Positions 14,989-23,647 of a stretch of DNA of 40,353 nt are shown here, one piece after another. The stretch comes from Henriciella sp. (GTDB lineage: Bacteria > Pseudomonadota > Alphaproteobacteria > Caulobacterales > Hyphomonadaceae), in contig JALUWJ010000214.1 of assembly GCA_027019605.1 (NCBI GenBank), forward strand, positions 1-40,353, in the 5' to 3' direction. The position numbers and the translations under genes were made by a program. The number at the start of each line of letters is the position of its first letter. The first letter of the stretch is position 1. Under the pieces are notes generated by a model. That model saw only the letters and a list, made by a program, of their open reading frames with translations. It was not told the origin of the DNA and ran no database searches.

Positions 14989-15440
14989 GCGAGACATCCC
15001 GGATTGATACAAGCCTTGTTATCTCGGCTTCGCCCTCTCGCGTCTGGAAAGTATTGACCGATTTCGCACGGCTGGACCATTGGTCTAGTCTCTATCGTGG
15101 GATCGAGTGGCCGCCGCTGATGGAAGTCGGCGAACAATTTCGCTTCCAACTCGCACTGTTTCAGAAGAGTGCTCAGGCCGAAACCGCTCAATTGGAACGC
15201 TACGATCCGCCTGTGCGGTTAGTTTGGAGTTCGCAAGGAACGCTTGCTCTGGTGAAAACAGATATAACACTGTCTCAGCATGGATGTGATCAAACCAAGC
15301 TGCGGCACGCGATCGAACTTACGAGCCGCAACGACGCTGAAGCGGTTGCAACAGGCTTTAATAAGGAAATTGCCGCTCGGCTCGATCATTTTAACCGTGC
15401 CCTTGCCGAGGAAGTCTTGCATCGTAGCATGGGAAATTAG
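14985..15440 (+). CDS. SRPBCC/START-like ligand-binding protein
   Basis: The 151 residues start with RIDTSLVISASPSRVWKVLTDFARLDHWSSLYRGIEWPP, the typical beginning of SRPBCC (Bet v 1-like) polyketide-cyclase/dehydrase proteins. A long C-terminal helix is at about 125-148. These proteins bind hydrophobic ligands or lipids; the ligand here is unknown. The start overlaps the CNNM stop by ATGA, so the two products are made together and may act together at the membrane. Confidence 0.85.
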   Translation: MSETSRIDTSLVISASPSRVWKVLTDFARLDHWSSLYRGIEWPPLMEVGEQFRFQLALFQKSAQAETAQLERYDPPVRLVWSSQGTLALVKTDITLSQHGCDQTKLRHAIELTSRNDAEAVATGFNKEIAARLDHFNRALAEEVLHRSMGN

Positions 15441-15462
15441 GCGCCTTGGACCCAATGAGCAA

Positions 15463-15493
15463 AAGCCAACCTCCGAAAATAAGAGGCCGGCTT
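15463..15493. terminator. Bidirectional terminator between convergent genes
   Basis: AAGCCAACCTC and GAGGCCGGCTT form an 11-bp stem with a 9-base loop. The stem has two mismatches on the plus strand but G-U pairs on the minus-strand transcript. A CCTTTTG stretch follows on the plus strand. It separates the genes ending at 15440 and 15515. Confidence 0.5.
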
Positions 15494-15514
15494 CCTTTTG
15501 AGTGCGTAGGCCGT

Positions 15515-16072
15515 TTAGTTGAAATCGTTGCTGGCCTGTATTTCGGCTCGAATTTCGTTGATCCGACGCCGGCTCGCGCGCGAGGCGAGAAGATCCTTTT
15601 TAATCAGCGCTTCTGTCTCACCGGAAAGCGGCGTGCTCAGGACGCGCTCATATTTTTCGATGATAACAGACTCGCTTCGATAAACTTGCTGCGCGGCTGT
15701 CAACGAGTCGTTCTCCACGAAAGATCTCATTCTGTCGGCAGCGTCGGTGGATGGAAGAAGACCTTCCAATGAAGCGCCGTCGAGCTCTTTTGCATGCTCC
15801 TGCAGAGTGTCAGCAAGCCTGAGCCGGCGGTCTATCAAAAGGCGTATCTCGTTTCTCAGGCTAACATTTCGTGCCGCGAGACGCGCCTCGTCGTAGATCG
15901 CTGCAGCATCAAGGTTCATTTGAACTAAGACGCGAAGGGTTTCCTGTTCGGCGTGAAGCTCATTGCCATTCGAGTCAGCAATAACTTTAGATTCTTGTGC
16001 GCTCATGAAATGCAACGGGGCGCAAGCGGCGAGCATAGAAAGGCCCGCCAGGGATGAAAAACGCAGAGTCAT
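15515..16072 (-). CDS. Putative lipoprotein with ferritin-like/DUF2383-type helical bundle
   Basis: The 185-residue protein has a signal sequence with a lipobox-like LAAC at residues 14-17. A mostly helical domain follows, with regularly spaced charged residues (ETLRVLVQMNLDAAAIYDEARLAARNVSLRNEIRLLIDRRLRLADTLQEH). This pattern recalls the PA2169/DUF2383 family of four-helix proteins, often found among stress genes. Iron-ligand residues are not clearly conserved, so I would not call it a ferritin. Two overlapping dyad sites lie 67-94 bp upstream, and a terminator lies just downstream. The family call is tentative. Confidence 0.6.
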   Translation of the reverse strand: MTLRFSSLAGLSMLAACAPLHFMSAQESKVIADSNGNELHAEQETLRVLVQMNLDAAAIYDEARLAARNVSLRNEIRLLIDRRLRLADTLQEHAKELDGASLEGLLPSTDAADRMRSFVENDSLTAAQQVYRSESVIIEKYERVLSTPLSGETEALIKKDLLASRASRRRINEIRAEIQASNDFN

Positions 16073-16138
16073 TTCTGACCTCCTTTACGAAGACGCGCCT
16101 AAACTGACTTGTCTAGATTGATCTGAAAAACGAAATTA

Positions 16139-16166
16139 ATTCGTATTATGAATTGGATTTTCGAAT
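16139..16166. promoter_or_regulatory. Dyad sites 5 and 6, overlapping
   Basis: ATTCG-N5-TGAAT at 16139-16153 and ATTGG-N5-CGAAT at 16152-16166 overlap by two bases. They lie 67-94 bp upstream of the lipoprotein gene at 16072. Confidence 0.55.
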
Positions 16167-16203
16167 GCTTGTGTTTGTGAATCCGGTTCGGACCCATCAA
16201 TCA

Positions 16204-16335
16204 TTAGAATGTGAGGGCTAGCGCTACGAGCGGGCCGAAAAATACCAATGCTAAGAGTGCGATTAAAGCAACAACTCCAAGTCTGTCGATTTTGCTGGCT
16301 CGCTTCTCTGGGAAGCGATGTTGAAATTGGGTCAT
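16204..16335 (-). CDS. 43-residue single-pass membrane protein
   Basis: A 43-residue frame starts MTQFQHRFPEKRASKIDRLG and ends with a hydrophobic segment (about 21-43, VVALIALLALVFFGPLVALALTF). The leader has GGAGGAGA; GGAGG is six bases before the chosen ATG at 16335 and three before an adjacent ATG at 16338. A strong ribosome site, an N-in basic head and a C-terminal anchor support a real small gene. The family is unknown. It sits between two minus-strand envelope genes. Confidence 0.6.
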   Translation of the reverse strand: MTQFQHRFPEKRASKIDRLGVVALIALLALVFFGPLVALALTF

Positions 16336-16427
16336 CATTCTCCTCCGATTACAGAGGTAAAAATGGCGCCAGCTGTACGGTTAGTAAAACGAATATTAAT
16401 GGCTATTTGGATCGTAATATAAAATAC

Positions 16428-17132
16428 TTAAAAATGGCGCTCCAGCCAAAGCCGCGCTTCAAGATCGCTTGCCGCATCGGTCGCGCCGAAGAGCGTACCT
16501 GCAAGAATAGACCAGTCTTCGCCGACGCGCCGCTGATAGGTTGGTCCTATCCGGTGACGCTGTTCGCTGAGTTTTCCAAACCCTGTCGCTCGACCGAATG
16601 AGTTAAAGGCATCGATTGCGATCCATTCTCCGTCGTTGATACGCCGCGCGAAGCTCGCCCGTGTTTCGATACGCACTCCATCACTGCGATTAGGACCAAG
16701 ATCGACGCCGGTTAAGATCACAGCGCGGATGCGTACATCTTCATTTGGTCGCCATTCATTGGTCCAATTCATGCCGAGAGAACGCGAAGATGTTTCTGAG
16801 GTTGCAAAACGAGCATCCCAGCGAAGGCCCGATGCCCAGCGATCTTCATTTGGGCGTTTAAAGTTCCACAAAAGCTCGGCTTGCACAAATTGAGCATCCA
16901 GCTCGTCATCCACCTGCAAAACCAAGCGCGATCTGGTGTCCGCCCCGATCGCAGACTGAATATGTACGCGTTGCGCAAACCTGTCATTCTCCATATCACG
17001 CACGATCCGATAACCAGCTGCCGCCTCATTGGGAAGCACCGTTGGTCCAAACACGCCACCTGTTGTCTGAGCTTCAGATCTAAGGACGCCGGCGACCGCC
17101 AGCAATAGGATAATAAGGAACTTGCGCAGCAT
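16428..17132 (-). CDS. Putative outer-membrane beta-barrel protein
   Basis: The chosen start gives 234 residues with a signal peptide (MLRKFLIILLLAVAGVLRSEAQ). The rest has alternating beta-strand-like sequence with many Arg, Asp and aromatic residues, and the C-terminal residue is phenylalanine (WLERHF), as in outer-membrane barrels. I preferred the ATG at 17132, with GGAG upstream, over one at 17246, because the extra 38 residues are basic and would hide the signal peptide. A 10-bp hairpin lies just upstream of the ribosome site. No specific transporter family is recognisable. Confidence 0.6.
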   Translation of the reverse strand: MLRKFLIILLLAVAGVLRSEAQTTGGVFGPTVLPNEAAAGYRIVRDMENDRFAQRVHIQSAIGADTRSRLVLQVDDELDAQFVQAELLWNFKRPNEDRWASGLRWDARFATSETSSRSLGMNWTNEWRPNEDVRIRAVILTGVDLGPNRSDGVRIETRASFARRINDGEWIAIDAFNSFGRATGFGKLSEQRHRIGPTYQRRVGEDWSILAGTLFGATDAASDLEARLWLERHF

Positions 17133-17152
17133 GTTACTCCAGAGACGCACAA

Positions 17153-17176
17153 CCGGCAGCTCGATAGAGCTACCGG
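17153..17176 (-). promoter_or_regulatory. Leader hairpin before beta-barrel gene
   Basis: CCGGTAGCTC and GAGCTGCCGG (minus strand) form a 10-bp stem with a TATC loop and one U-G pair. It ends about 20 bases before the start codon and could affect translation or RNA stability. Confidence 0.35.
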
Positions 17177-17462
17177 CCGGGCATTGCCGCACTCGGAGTC
17201 CGGGCTGGGTTGGGGGGACGCGCCGGGCTCGTCGTGCTTGCGACACCTGCAGTGTCTTGCACTGCTCCCATAAATATGTGGCGCCCTATTGTATTGGTAA
17301 AACTGAATTTTTAAAAGGTTATGATCGGATTTTTGCATAATTCTGTTTGATCAAAGGTTTGGATAGAATCCCGATGATGTCGCGACTCATTCATCTGATC
17401 GTTGGACAAATCGAGGGCAAAAATTAAACTGCAATCAGGGTCGAGCTGGAAAGGGTATCGTC

Positions 17463-17657
17463 GTGCAACTCATCAATATTCTCATCGCTCTTGGCATTGG
17501 TGCAGTTCTCGCAATTTTTGCGATTGAGAATATGGCCGAAATTGATGTTTCTTTCCTCGGTCAAGAATTCAAAATGAGACGAATAGCGTTGATTGGCGGC
17601 ACGTTCGCTGCCGGTTTTGTATCGGGCAAGCTGATAAAACTGATGCCGAAACTATAG
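17463..17657 (+). CDS. LapA-like (DUF1049) small membrane protein
   Basis: This 64-residue protein has two membrane segments (about 4-22 and 38-56), linked by ENMAEIDVSFLGQEFKMRR. The linker closely resembles that of the protein at 4682-4906 (QNMAEVSVSFLGFEFTTRR). The start is GTG at 17463 with GGAAAGGG upstream. Unlike the other two LapA-like genes it has no MSGLKK microprotein neighbour. It precedes a small lipoprotein gene, and the intervening gap contains a dyad site. Confidence 0.7.
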   Translation: MQLINILIALGIGAVLAIFAIENMAEIDVSFLGQEFKMRRIALIGGTFAAGFVSGKLIKLMPKL

Positions 17658-17718
17658 GCGTCTACCGGACGCCCAGCGCCCCTAATAATCGCAATAACCG
17701 ATAGTAAGCATGCGATAA

Positions 17719-17733
17719 AAGCGTTTTTCAAAT
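17719..17733. promoter_or_regulatory. Dyad site 7 (AAGCG-N5-CAAAT)
   Basis: A degenerate copy that shares the TTTTT centre and the following GCTT with the site at 13542. It lies 49 bp upstream of the lipoprotein start. Confidence 0.4.
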
Positions 17734-17781
17734 GCTTGGTGCGGTCATATATGACCCAGGTCAACTTGTAGGAGACCTGAT

Positions 17782-18165
17782 ATGAAACTCGTCATCACAT
17801 CTGCGCTCATGGCTATTACCCTTGGCCTTGGCGCCTGTGCATCCACACCGGTCGTCGGTATGGGCTCTGACATGAAAGCCACCGCTGCGACTTACGGCGA
17901 CTATTCCAAGTCATGGGAAAAAGCCTCAAAAGATGAGCGCAAGGCGCTTGATCTTATGGAAGACGGAGAAAAGCGCGTCGCCAAAGGCGAGAAGCTGATC
18001 CGTGAAGCGCGCAAAGACATTCGCCGCGGCGAAGAGATGATCGAAAAAGGCGAAGCTGAAGTGCGCAAAGGCACACGCGACTCTGAAGCCGCTAAAGCTG
18101 AACGCATCAGAATCGAAAACGAATATAAACGTGCAGTTTCTGAGACTGATCAGGCAATTGGCTAA
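17782..18165 (+). CDS. Small coiled-coil lipoprotein
   Basis: The 127 residues begin with a lipoprotein signal ending LGLGAC (Cys about residue 19). After a short linker the protein is one long, highly charged helix with imperfect repeats of the type GEKRVAKGEKLIREARKDIRRGEEMIEKGEAEVRKG, spaced about 11 residues apart. It is probably an outer-membrane-anchored periplasmic rod, in the manner of Lpp-like or spacer proteins. No enzyme motif is seen. The ribosome site AGGAGACC lies upstream and a strong hairpin downstream. Confidence 0.7.
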   Translation: MKLVITSALMAITLGLGACASTPVVGMGSDMKATAATYGDYSKSWEKASKDERKALDLMEDGEKRVAKGEKLIREARKDIRRGEEMIEKGEAEVRKGTRDSEAAKAERIRIENEYKRAVSETDQAIG

Positions 18166-18181
18166 ACGTCAATTTTGATAA

Positions 18182-18208
18182 TGCGGGGCTGCAATATGTA
18201 GCCCCGCA
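18182..18208 (+). terminator. Hairpin after lipoprotein gene
   Basis: TGCGGGGCT and AGCCCCGCA form a perfect 9-bp stem with a 9-base loop, 17 bp after the stop. The T tract is weak. Confidence 0.5.
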
Positions 18209-18325
18209 AACCTATTCTGGGAGCGAGATATGTCCGATGATCTGATTACCATGAAAAGAGCCATGCGGCTTGCATGTGAGTTGCTTCGCTCCCAGGCGCT
18301 CATCGCTTAGACGACTGATACAAAT

Positions 18326-18736
18326 GTGGCAACTGTAGCGGAATGGCGTAATCCCGACTCAGCAAAATTGCCCAACCTAATCCAATGCGCCGCGATCGAT
18401 TCGGTCTGCGTTTCTCGCGGAGCTGCCCGCGCACCCTTCTTTGAAGCCTATGCAGCATTCCTAGACGAAAATCATGCTGAACAGCCAATAAAGTCAGTCC
18501 ATATGATGCGCGCGACCTTAGATCTCCAGCGCCAAGTCGAAGCTCTGGCACAATCTATGTTCGCCGCGACCTCCTTCGAAAGCGAAGCGGGCGAGGATAT
18601 TGGACCATCCGAACAAGCAGAACTCCAGCAACAACTTGAAGACATTGCTGGCATCGAGCGCACGCCTTCAGGTGATTGCAGGCCGGCGGCGTTTGATCGA
18701 AGCCATCTAAAGAACTACACCTGTTTTCCGTTTTAG
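18326..18736 (+). CDS. Hypothetical protein, possibly the remainder of a broken gene
   Basis: The frame gives 136 residues from a GTG start with no clear ribosome site. The middle (about 38-110) looks genuine and helical: FFEAYAAFLDENHAEQ, then LDLQRQVEALAQSMF and AELQQQLEDIAGIE. The same frame continues upstream to an ATG at 18230 with GGGAG before it, interrupted only by a TAG at 18308-18310. The true gene may thus have been 18230-18736, now split by a nonsense codon. It converges on the ATP-grasp gene. I recognise no family. Confidence 0.45.
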   Translation: MATVAEWRNPDSAKLPNLIQCAAIDSVCVSRGAARAPFFEAYAAFLDENHAEQPIKSVHMMRATLDLQRQVEALAQSMFAATSFESEAGEDIGPSEQAELQQQLEDIAGIERTPSGDCRPAAFDRSHLKNYTCFPF

Positions 18737-18774
18737 TTTGTTGCGTTGGTACTGATGACAGATATTGGACGGCA

Positions 18775-20079
18775 TTACTGTTCGCGAAGGTATCCCCACG
18801 TGTGCAACCTGTCAGAATCCTCAAACCAGCGCTCTCCGATATCCGTTCGGTAGTACATGTTCGGAATGAGAATATTTTCAACTCGGCGATACGCCTGAGC
18901 TCGGGCTTCGCGCATCGTTGTCCCGTGTCCTGAAACCACAAGCGCAACACCAGAAGAGCCTGTGACGAGCCATTCTCCATCAACGTTCTTGACGTCTTCG
19001 ATATGAACCCCCTCAAGAGCAGGTTTTTTGAAAACGATCGTTGCGTCTTTTGAGTAGGTGTCGAATGTTTGCTTATCGCGAAACGGGTAGGGCGGAACGA
19101 CGAGGCGAATACCGACCTGAAACCCCTTGCGCACTTTAATATCAGCACCGGAACCCGACGCCATATTGTAGAAGAATTCTGAAAGAGGTTGGGTCAGGGC
19201 GTCCGATTGGATTTGTATCGTGGGATAACCAAACCGTGACGTGAACTCGAGAGGATATATACCCTGTCCATTCACGATACAGTTGACGTCGATATAGCCG
19301 ACATAGCCTTCCGCTGCGAGTTTGCCCTCCATCTTCTTTAGGGTCTGATTGAAAAGGCGATTGGGCCGCGACCAAAACATCGAGGTTCCCATCTCTCCAG
19401 TGGCAGGACCAATATTTCCCGGAAAAAGCTTCTTGTGTTCAAAATTGATATTGATCGGTTCTAAGAAGGTCTTGCCATTGAAAAACGCGCCAACGGCGAC
19501 TTCCACACCGGTCACACGATGTTGAAGCTGAAAGATCTTTATCGTGTCGGACCACACCTTTTTATAGGCTTCAAGAACCCGAACGACATCTGAGCCATCT
19601 TCCTCCATGCCGACGAACAAAAGCCGTTTAATGTTTTGCGCTTCACCAGATGGTTTGATGACGTAACGGCGCGGGTTCGCCCGGACGTGCTCGATCGCTC
19701 GATCAAAATCATCGAACTCTTGATACTTCAACGTTGTGACGCCGACCGATTTTAGCTCTTCCTGACCAAACGAGCGATCGTCTTCCAAACGGTCCGTATA
19801 GGCAGTTCCACCAATTACGAGCTTTCCCCGCGCTCTCAGCTCTTCAGCTATCTCGCCATGGCCGAGGACGTCATCGAACACGATGATATCCGCCCAATCA
19901 ATATGAGGTTCCCATGCGTCGACTTTGGGAACGAAGCCGTTGCCGATATCGTTCTCTTCTTTGTTATCGATATAGTATTTTACCTGGTGCCCTTCACGGA
20001 CAATTTTCCAAGCGCAGTCGATATGAAGGCCGTCATTCGAAACAAACAAGAAATTCTTTTTGAGGTCCAAAGTCATTTG
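18775..20079 (-). CDS. PurD-like ATP-grasp ligase
   Basis: The 434-residue protein resembles phosphoribosylamine-glycine ligases. It has an N-terminal Rossmann-like part (NFLFVSNDGLHIDCAWKIVREGHQVKYYI), an ATP-grasp core (RYVIKPSGEAQNIKRLLFVG, LQHRVTGVEVAVGAFFNG, GYIDVNCIVNGQGIYPLEFTSRFGYPTIQ) and a C-terminal domain (about 330-430). The conserved EFTSRFGYP is in the position of the metal-binding E-x-N segment. No other purine genes are nearby, so it may ligate a different amine and carboxylate in stress metabolism. I chose the ATG at 20079 because homology-like sequence begins there; 20235 is possible. A perfect dyad lies 95 bp upstream. Confidence 0.75.
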   Translation of the reverse strand, partial: QMTLDLKKNFLFVSNDGLHIDCAWKIVREGHQVKYYIDNKEENDIGNGFVPKVDAWEPHIDWADIIVFDDVLGHGEIAEELRARGKLVIGGTAYTDRLEDDRSFGQEELKSVGVTTLKYQEFDDFDRAIEHVRANPRRYVIKPSGEAQNIKRLLFVGMEEDGSDVVRVLEAYKKVWSDTIKIFQLQHRVTGVEVAVGAFFNGKTFLEPININFEHKKLFPGNIGPATGEMGTSMFWSRPNRLFNQTLKKMEGKLAAEGYVGYIDVNCIVNGQGIYPLEFTSRFGYPTIQIQSDALTQPLSEFFYNMASGSGADIKVRKGFQVGIRLVVPPYPFRDKQTFDTYSKDATIVFKKPALEGVHIEDVKNVDGEWLVTGSSGVALVVSGHGTTMREARAQAYRRVENILIPNMYYRTDIGERWFEDSDRLHTWGYLREQ

Positions 20080-20173
20080 TGCAGGTCCGTTTGTATTAGG
20101 GATTGTTTGAATATCGACCACCCGGTTATCACGGAGAATAAGAACTGAATATCGAAACAATCTGCTGTTTAAT

Positions 20174-20188
20174 ATTCGAATAGCGAAT
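20174..20188. promoter_or_regulatory. Dyad site 8 (perfect ATTCG-N5-CGAAT)
   Basis: A perfect inverted repeat with centre AATAG, 95 bp upstream of the PurD-like gene. Confidence 0.6.
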
Positions 20189-20370
20189 AGACTGGTTTCG
20201 ATGGAACGCGCCCGGATGAAACTAATATTAATCAATAATATCAGTTGCTTGTGTGCTGATTGGATGCGAGTGGAAACGCATCGAAGCGTGACGGCCTATA
20301 AAATTACATAAAATTTAGATTTAGGGCGAATTGACGAAAGTGAGATCGCGCATCACATCGTGATTTGGCG

Positions 20371-20397
20371 TTAGCAGTCGCCGGCCAAGAGTGCCAA
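20371..20397. promoter_or_regulatory. CIRCE operator (HrcA site) of groESL copy 1
   Basis: TTAGCAGTC-N9-GAGTGCCAA matches the CIRCE consensus TTAGCACTC-N9-GAGTGCTAA with one change in each half and the correct spacer. It is 76 bp upstream of groES, where HrcA repression would act. Confidence 0.85.
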
Positions 20398-20473
20398 AAA
20401 GAGGCGGGTTTCAGTCGTTACAAAAACAGACGACGCCCGGTTCAATCTGCTGTCTGGCAAGGAGTAGACAGCC

Positions 20474-20776
20474 ATGACTTTTCGTCCATTACATGACCGT
20501 GTTCTCGTCCGTCGCATCGATGAACGCGAAAAAACCGCTGGCGGCGTAATCATACCGGACACGGCGAAGGAAAAACCCATGGAGGGCGAAATCATCGCCG
20601 TGGGAAAAGGCGTTTACGCCGACTACAAAGAACGTATTCCGCTCGACGTGAAGCCAGGTGACCGCATTCTATTCGGAAAATGGTCGGGCTCAGAAGTTAC
20701 GATCGATGGCGAAGAATTTCTGATCATGAAAGAGAGCGACGTCCTTGGTGTCACAGACAGCAACCGGACGCTCTAA
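20474..20776 (+). CDS. groES: Co-chaperonin GroES, copy 1
   Basis: GroES forms the heptameric lid of the GroEL folding chamber in the cytoplasm. The 100 residues start [17 protein letters not shown] and contain [25 protein letters not shown], the mobile loop that binds GroEL, and [26 protein letters not shown]. Length is normal. The groEL gene follows after 47 bp, making a standard groESL operon. A CIRCE operator upstream indicates HrcA control. It is a paralogue of the copy at 35776-36090. Confidence 0.97.
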   Translation: MTFRPLHDRVLVRRIDEREKTAGGVIIPDTAKEKPMEGEIIAVGKGVYADYKERIPLDVKPGDRILFGKWSGSEVTIDGEEFLIMKESDVLGVTDSNRTL

Positions 20777-20823
20777 CGAGTTGTTTTACCTAATTTTATT
20801 CCATTTTTTTATTGAGGTAGACC

Positions 20824-22449
20824 ATGTCTGCTAAACAAGTTGTTTTCAGCACAGAGGCGCGGGAGCGCATGCTGAAAGGCGTTGATACACTCGCAAACGC
20901 CGTAAAAATCACGCTCGGCCCAAAAGGCCGTAACGTTGTCATCGAAAAATCTTTCGGCGCACCGCGCACCACGAAAGATGGTGTCACCGTCGCAAAAGAG
21001 ATCGAGCTTGAGGATAAGTTCGAGAATATGGGCGCTCAAATGCTCCACGAAGTTGCTTCTAAAGCCAATGATGTGGCTGGTGACGGCACGACGACCGCAA
21101 CTGTTCTGGCCCAAGCGATCGTTCGAGAAGGCATGAAGCGGGTGTCGGCTGGCATGAACCCAATGGACCTGAAGCGCGGCATCGAAAAAGCGACCTTGGA
21201 TGTCGTTGCCCACCTCGAGTCTTCATCGAAGAAAGTCTCGTCAAATACCGAAATTGCGCAAGTCGGATCTATCTCTGCCAATGGCGACAAAGAGATTGGC
21301 GACATGATCGCTCAGGCGATGGAAAAAGTCGGCAATGAAGGCGTCATCACCGTTGAAGAAGCCAAGTCTCTCGAGACTGAGCTCGACGTTGTTGAGGGTA
21401 TGCAGTTCGACCGCGGTTACCTGTCTCCTTACTTCGTCACCAATGCTGACAAAATGACGGCTGAGCTCGATGATCCATTCATCCTGCTGCACGAGAAGAA
21501 ACTGTCTTCTCTTCAGCCTATGCTGCCAATCCTGGAATCTGTTGTTCAGTCTCAGCGTCCACTGCTGATCATCGCAGAAGACGTCGACGGCGAAGCGCTG
21601 GCCACTTTGGTTGTCAACAAGCTGCGTGGCGGTCTGAAAATCGCTGCTGTCAAAGCCCCAGGCTTCGGCGACCGTCGTAAAGCCATGCTGCAGGACATCG
21701 CGATCCTGACAGGCGGCCAGGTCATCTCTGAAGACCTCGGCATCAAGCTTGAGAACGTCGCTCTCGACATGCTCGGCACAGCGAAGCGCGTGAACATCTC
21801 TAAAGATGACACAACCATCGTTGACGGTGTTGGCACGAAAGCAGACATCGAAGCGCGCGTGGGCCAGATTCGTAAGCAAATCGAAGACACCTCGTCTGAT
21901 TACGACCGTGAGAAGCTGCAAGAGCGCCTCGCGAAACTCGCTGGCGGTGTTGCTGTCATCAAGGTTGGCGGTGCGACTGAGATCGAAGTGAAAGAGCGTA
22001 AAGATCGCGTCGATGACGCGCTTAACGCAACCCGCGCGGCTGTTGAAGAAGGTATTCTCGCAGGTGGCGGTACAGCACTGTTGCGCGCCGCAAAAGCAAT
22101 TTCGACCAAAGGCGACAATGATGACGAGCAAGCTGGCATCGATATCGTTCGCAAAGCGCTCGAATGGCCGTTGCGCCAGATCGCTGAAAATGCGGGCATA
22201 GAAGGGTCAGTCGTAGTTGCCAACATTTTGTCGGAGCCATCGACGTCGTATGGGTTCAACGCGCAATCTGAGACTTACGGCGATCTCATGTCTATGGGGG
22301 TTATCGACCCAACAAAAGTCGTCCGATCAGCCCTTCAGAACGCAGCGTCCGTTGCCTCGCTGCTCATCACCACCGAGGTCGGTATTACCGAAATGCCAAA
22401 GAAAAACTCAGCGGCTCATAACATGCCAATGGGCGGTATGGATTTCTAG
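20824..22449 (+). CDS. groEL: Chaperonin GroEL, copy 1
   Basis: This is a full-length 541-residue 60-kDa chaperonin. It shows [11 protein letters not shown]-like sequence ([21 protein letters not shown]), the ATP motif [12 protein letters not shown], and [18 protein letters not shown], and ends in NMPMGGMDF. The protein is very similar to copy 2 (34112-35737) but differs in patches, for example [10 protein letters not shown] against [10 protein letters not shown] and the segment around residues 465-475. The differences suggest two maintained paralogues rather than a fresh duplication. A terminator follows at 22461-22490. Confidence 0.98.
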   Translation: MSAKQVVFSTEARERMLKGVDTLANAVKITLGPKGRNVVIEKSFGAPRTTKDGVTVAKEIELEDKFENMGAQMLHEVASKANDVAGDGTTTATVLAQAIVREGMKRVSAGMNPMDLKRGIEKATLDVVAHLESSSKKVSSNTEIAQVGSISANGDKEIGDMIAQAMEKVGNEGVITVEEAKSLETELDVVEGMQFDRGYLSPYFVTNADKMTAELDDPFILLHEKKLSSLQPMLPILESVVQSQRPLLIIAEDVDGEALATLVVNKLRGGLKIAAVKAPGFGDRRKAMLQDIAILTGGQVISEDLGIKLENVALDMLGTAKRVNISKDDTTIVDGVGTKADIEARVGQIRKQIEDTSSDYDREKLQERLAKLAGGVAVIKVGGATEIEVKERKDRVDDALNATRAAVEEGILAGGGTALLRAAKAISTKGDNDDEQAGIDIVRKALEWPLRQIAENAGIEGSVVVANILSEPSTSYGFNAQSETYGDLMSMGVIDPTKVVRSALQNAASVASLLITTEVGITEMPKKNSAAHNMPMGGMDF

Positions 22450-22460
22450 CTACCAAAACG

Positions 22461-22490
22461 TGCCGCGCCCGAATGATTTGAGGCGCGGCA
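22461..22490 (+). terminator. Terminator after groESL copy 1
   Basis: TGCCGCGCC and GGCGCGGCA form a perfect 9-bp stem 11 bp after the groEL stop. No long T run follows. Confidence 0.6.
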
Positions 22491-22604
22491 TCCATTCACT
22501 TCGCAGCATATATAACATCGAAAGACCCGAAACGGACTGTAGAGCTTGTACAATCATATGCGTTCAGCGATTGTGAATGAACAACCCAGGGCACACGCTT
22601 ATCC

Positions 22605-23600
22605 ATGCAAGTAAAAACTGATCACGATCATCATCCGTTTATTCTGGGATATAGCGTCGCTTCGGACGGCACGGTTCAACCGCTGGATTGGGTTGAGTTG
22701 AGGCAAAAAAAGATCAGCGATGCCTCAGAACGGACCTGGGTGCACCTCAATCGCCTATCATCAGAAGCCCGAGCGTGGTTGGATCAAGACTCCGATATCG
22801 ATCCGCTTGTGACAGGTGCCTTGTTCCAAGAAGACACCCGTCCCCGCGCGACTCGAATTGGCCAGGGCCTTTTGATGAATTTCCGGGGTGCGAACCATAA
22901 TACAGGCGCAGAGGCCGAGGATCTCATTTCTATTCGGGTTTGGATGACCGACAAAATCGTCATCACCACCCGGGCTTACAGCATCAGGGCCGTAGATGAC
23001 CTTAAAGACAAAATAGACGCTGGCGATCCGCCAGAAACGAACGGCGATCTTGTTTGCTTTTTGGTCGAAAGACTGACCACGAGACTTGAGCCGGTTGTCG
23101 CGTCTTTGGAAGAGAAAGCTGACGAGCTGGAAGCAGAATGGCTAGACCTCTCCACACCGGCCCCAAAACTAAAACTGTCCGACTTTAGACGAACAGCGCT
23201 TTCATTAAGACGCTATATAACGCCTCAACGTGAAGCGATCTCCTCTTTGATCCGCGAAGGCAATGACCTGTTCAGCGATGGCGCGAAGATAAAATTTCGC
23301 GAGATCCAAGATGTCACAATTCGCCTGTCTGAAGATCTCGATCTTGCCCGAGAGCGCGCCGTCGTCATACAGGAACAAATCGTAGAGCAGCGCGGTGAGG
23401 CGATGAACCAGCGCTTATTTGTTCTGGCAATTGTTTCAGCAGTTTTTTTACCGCTCGGGTTTCTAACTGGCCTTTTTGGGATCAATATTGGGGGGATGCC
23501 CGGTGTGGATAATGCCTATGCATTCTCGATCTTTCTGGTTTTTTTGATCGCCGTGACCGCGGGATTGTTCGGCCTATTTAAATGGTTGAAATGGATGTAG
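22605..23600 (+). CDS. CorA/ZntB-family divalent cation transporter
   Basis: The 331-residue protein has a large cytoplasmic funnel domain (about 1-265) with a long helical region (FREIQDVTIRLSEDLDLARERAVVIQEQIVEQRGEAMNQRLFVLAIVSAVFLPLGF). Two C-terminal membrane segments (about 268-290 and 303-325) follow. The loop motif is GINIGGMPG, as in ZntB-type members, rather than the GMN of magnesium CorA, so Zn2+ transport is the best guess. Length and topology are normal. It lies between groEL and PPK2 with 47 bp to the latter. Confidence 0.9.
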   Translation: MQVKTDHDHHPFILGYSVASDGTVQPLDWVELRQKKISDASERTWVHLNRLSSEARAWLDQDSDIDPLVTGALFQEDTRPRATRIGQGLLMNFRGANHNTGAEAEDLISIRVWMTDKIVITTRAYSIRAVDDLKDKIDAGDPPETNGDLVCFLVERLTTRLEPVVASLEEKADELEAEWLDLSTPAPKLKLSDFRRTALSLRRYITPQREAISSLIREGNDLFSDGAKIKFREIQDVTIRLSEDLDLARERAVVIQEQIVEQRGEAMNQRLFVLAIVSAVFLPLGFLTGLFGINIGGMPGVDNAYAFSIFLVFLIAVTAGLFGLFKWLKWM

Positions 23601-23647
23601 CGAGCGACGCTTACAAAGCATGATCGCACAGCGAATGAGGAAGAGGC

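Larger units (their letters stand above)
20080..20473. other. Divergent regulatory region, ATP-grasp and groES
   Basis: No separate gene is evident. The region holds the dyad site at 20174-20188 for the minus-strand gene and a CIRCE operator at 20371-20397 for groES. Confidence 0.5.

Noticed and set aside
15515-16072. A bacterioferritin or iron-storage call
   Set aside because: The helical bundle pattern is present, but no clear pair of E-x-x-H iron motifs is visible.
21241-22131. Long minus-strand reading frame inside groEL copy 1
   Set aside because: It is antisense to a highly conserved chaperonin gene, and its composition is that of a shadow frame. A similar frame appears opposite copy 2.
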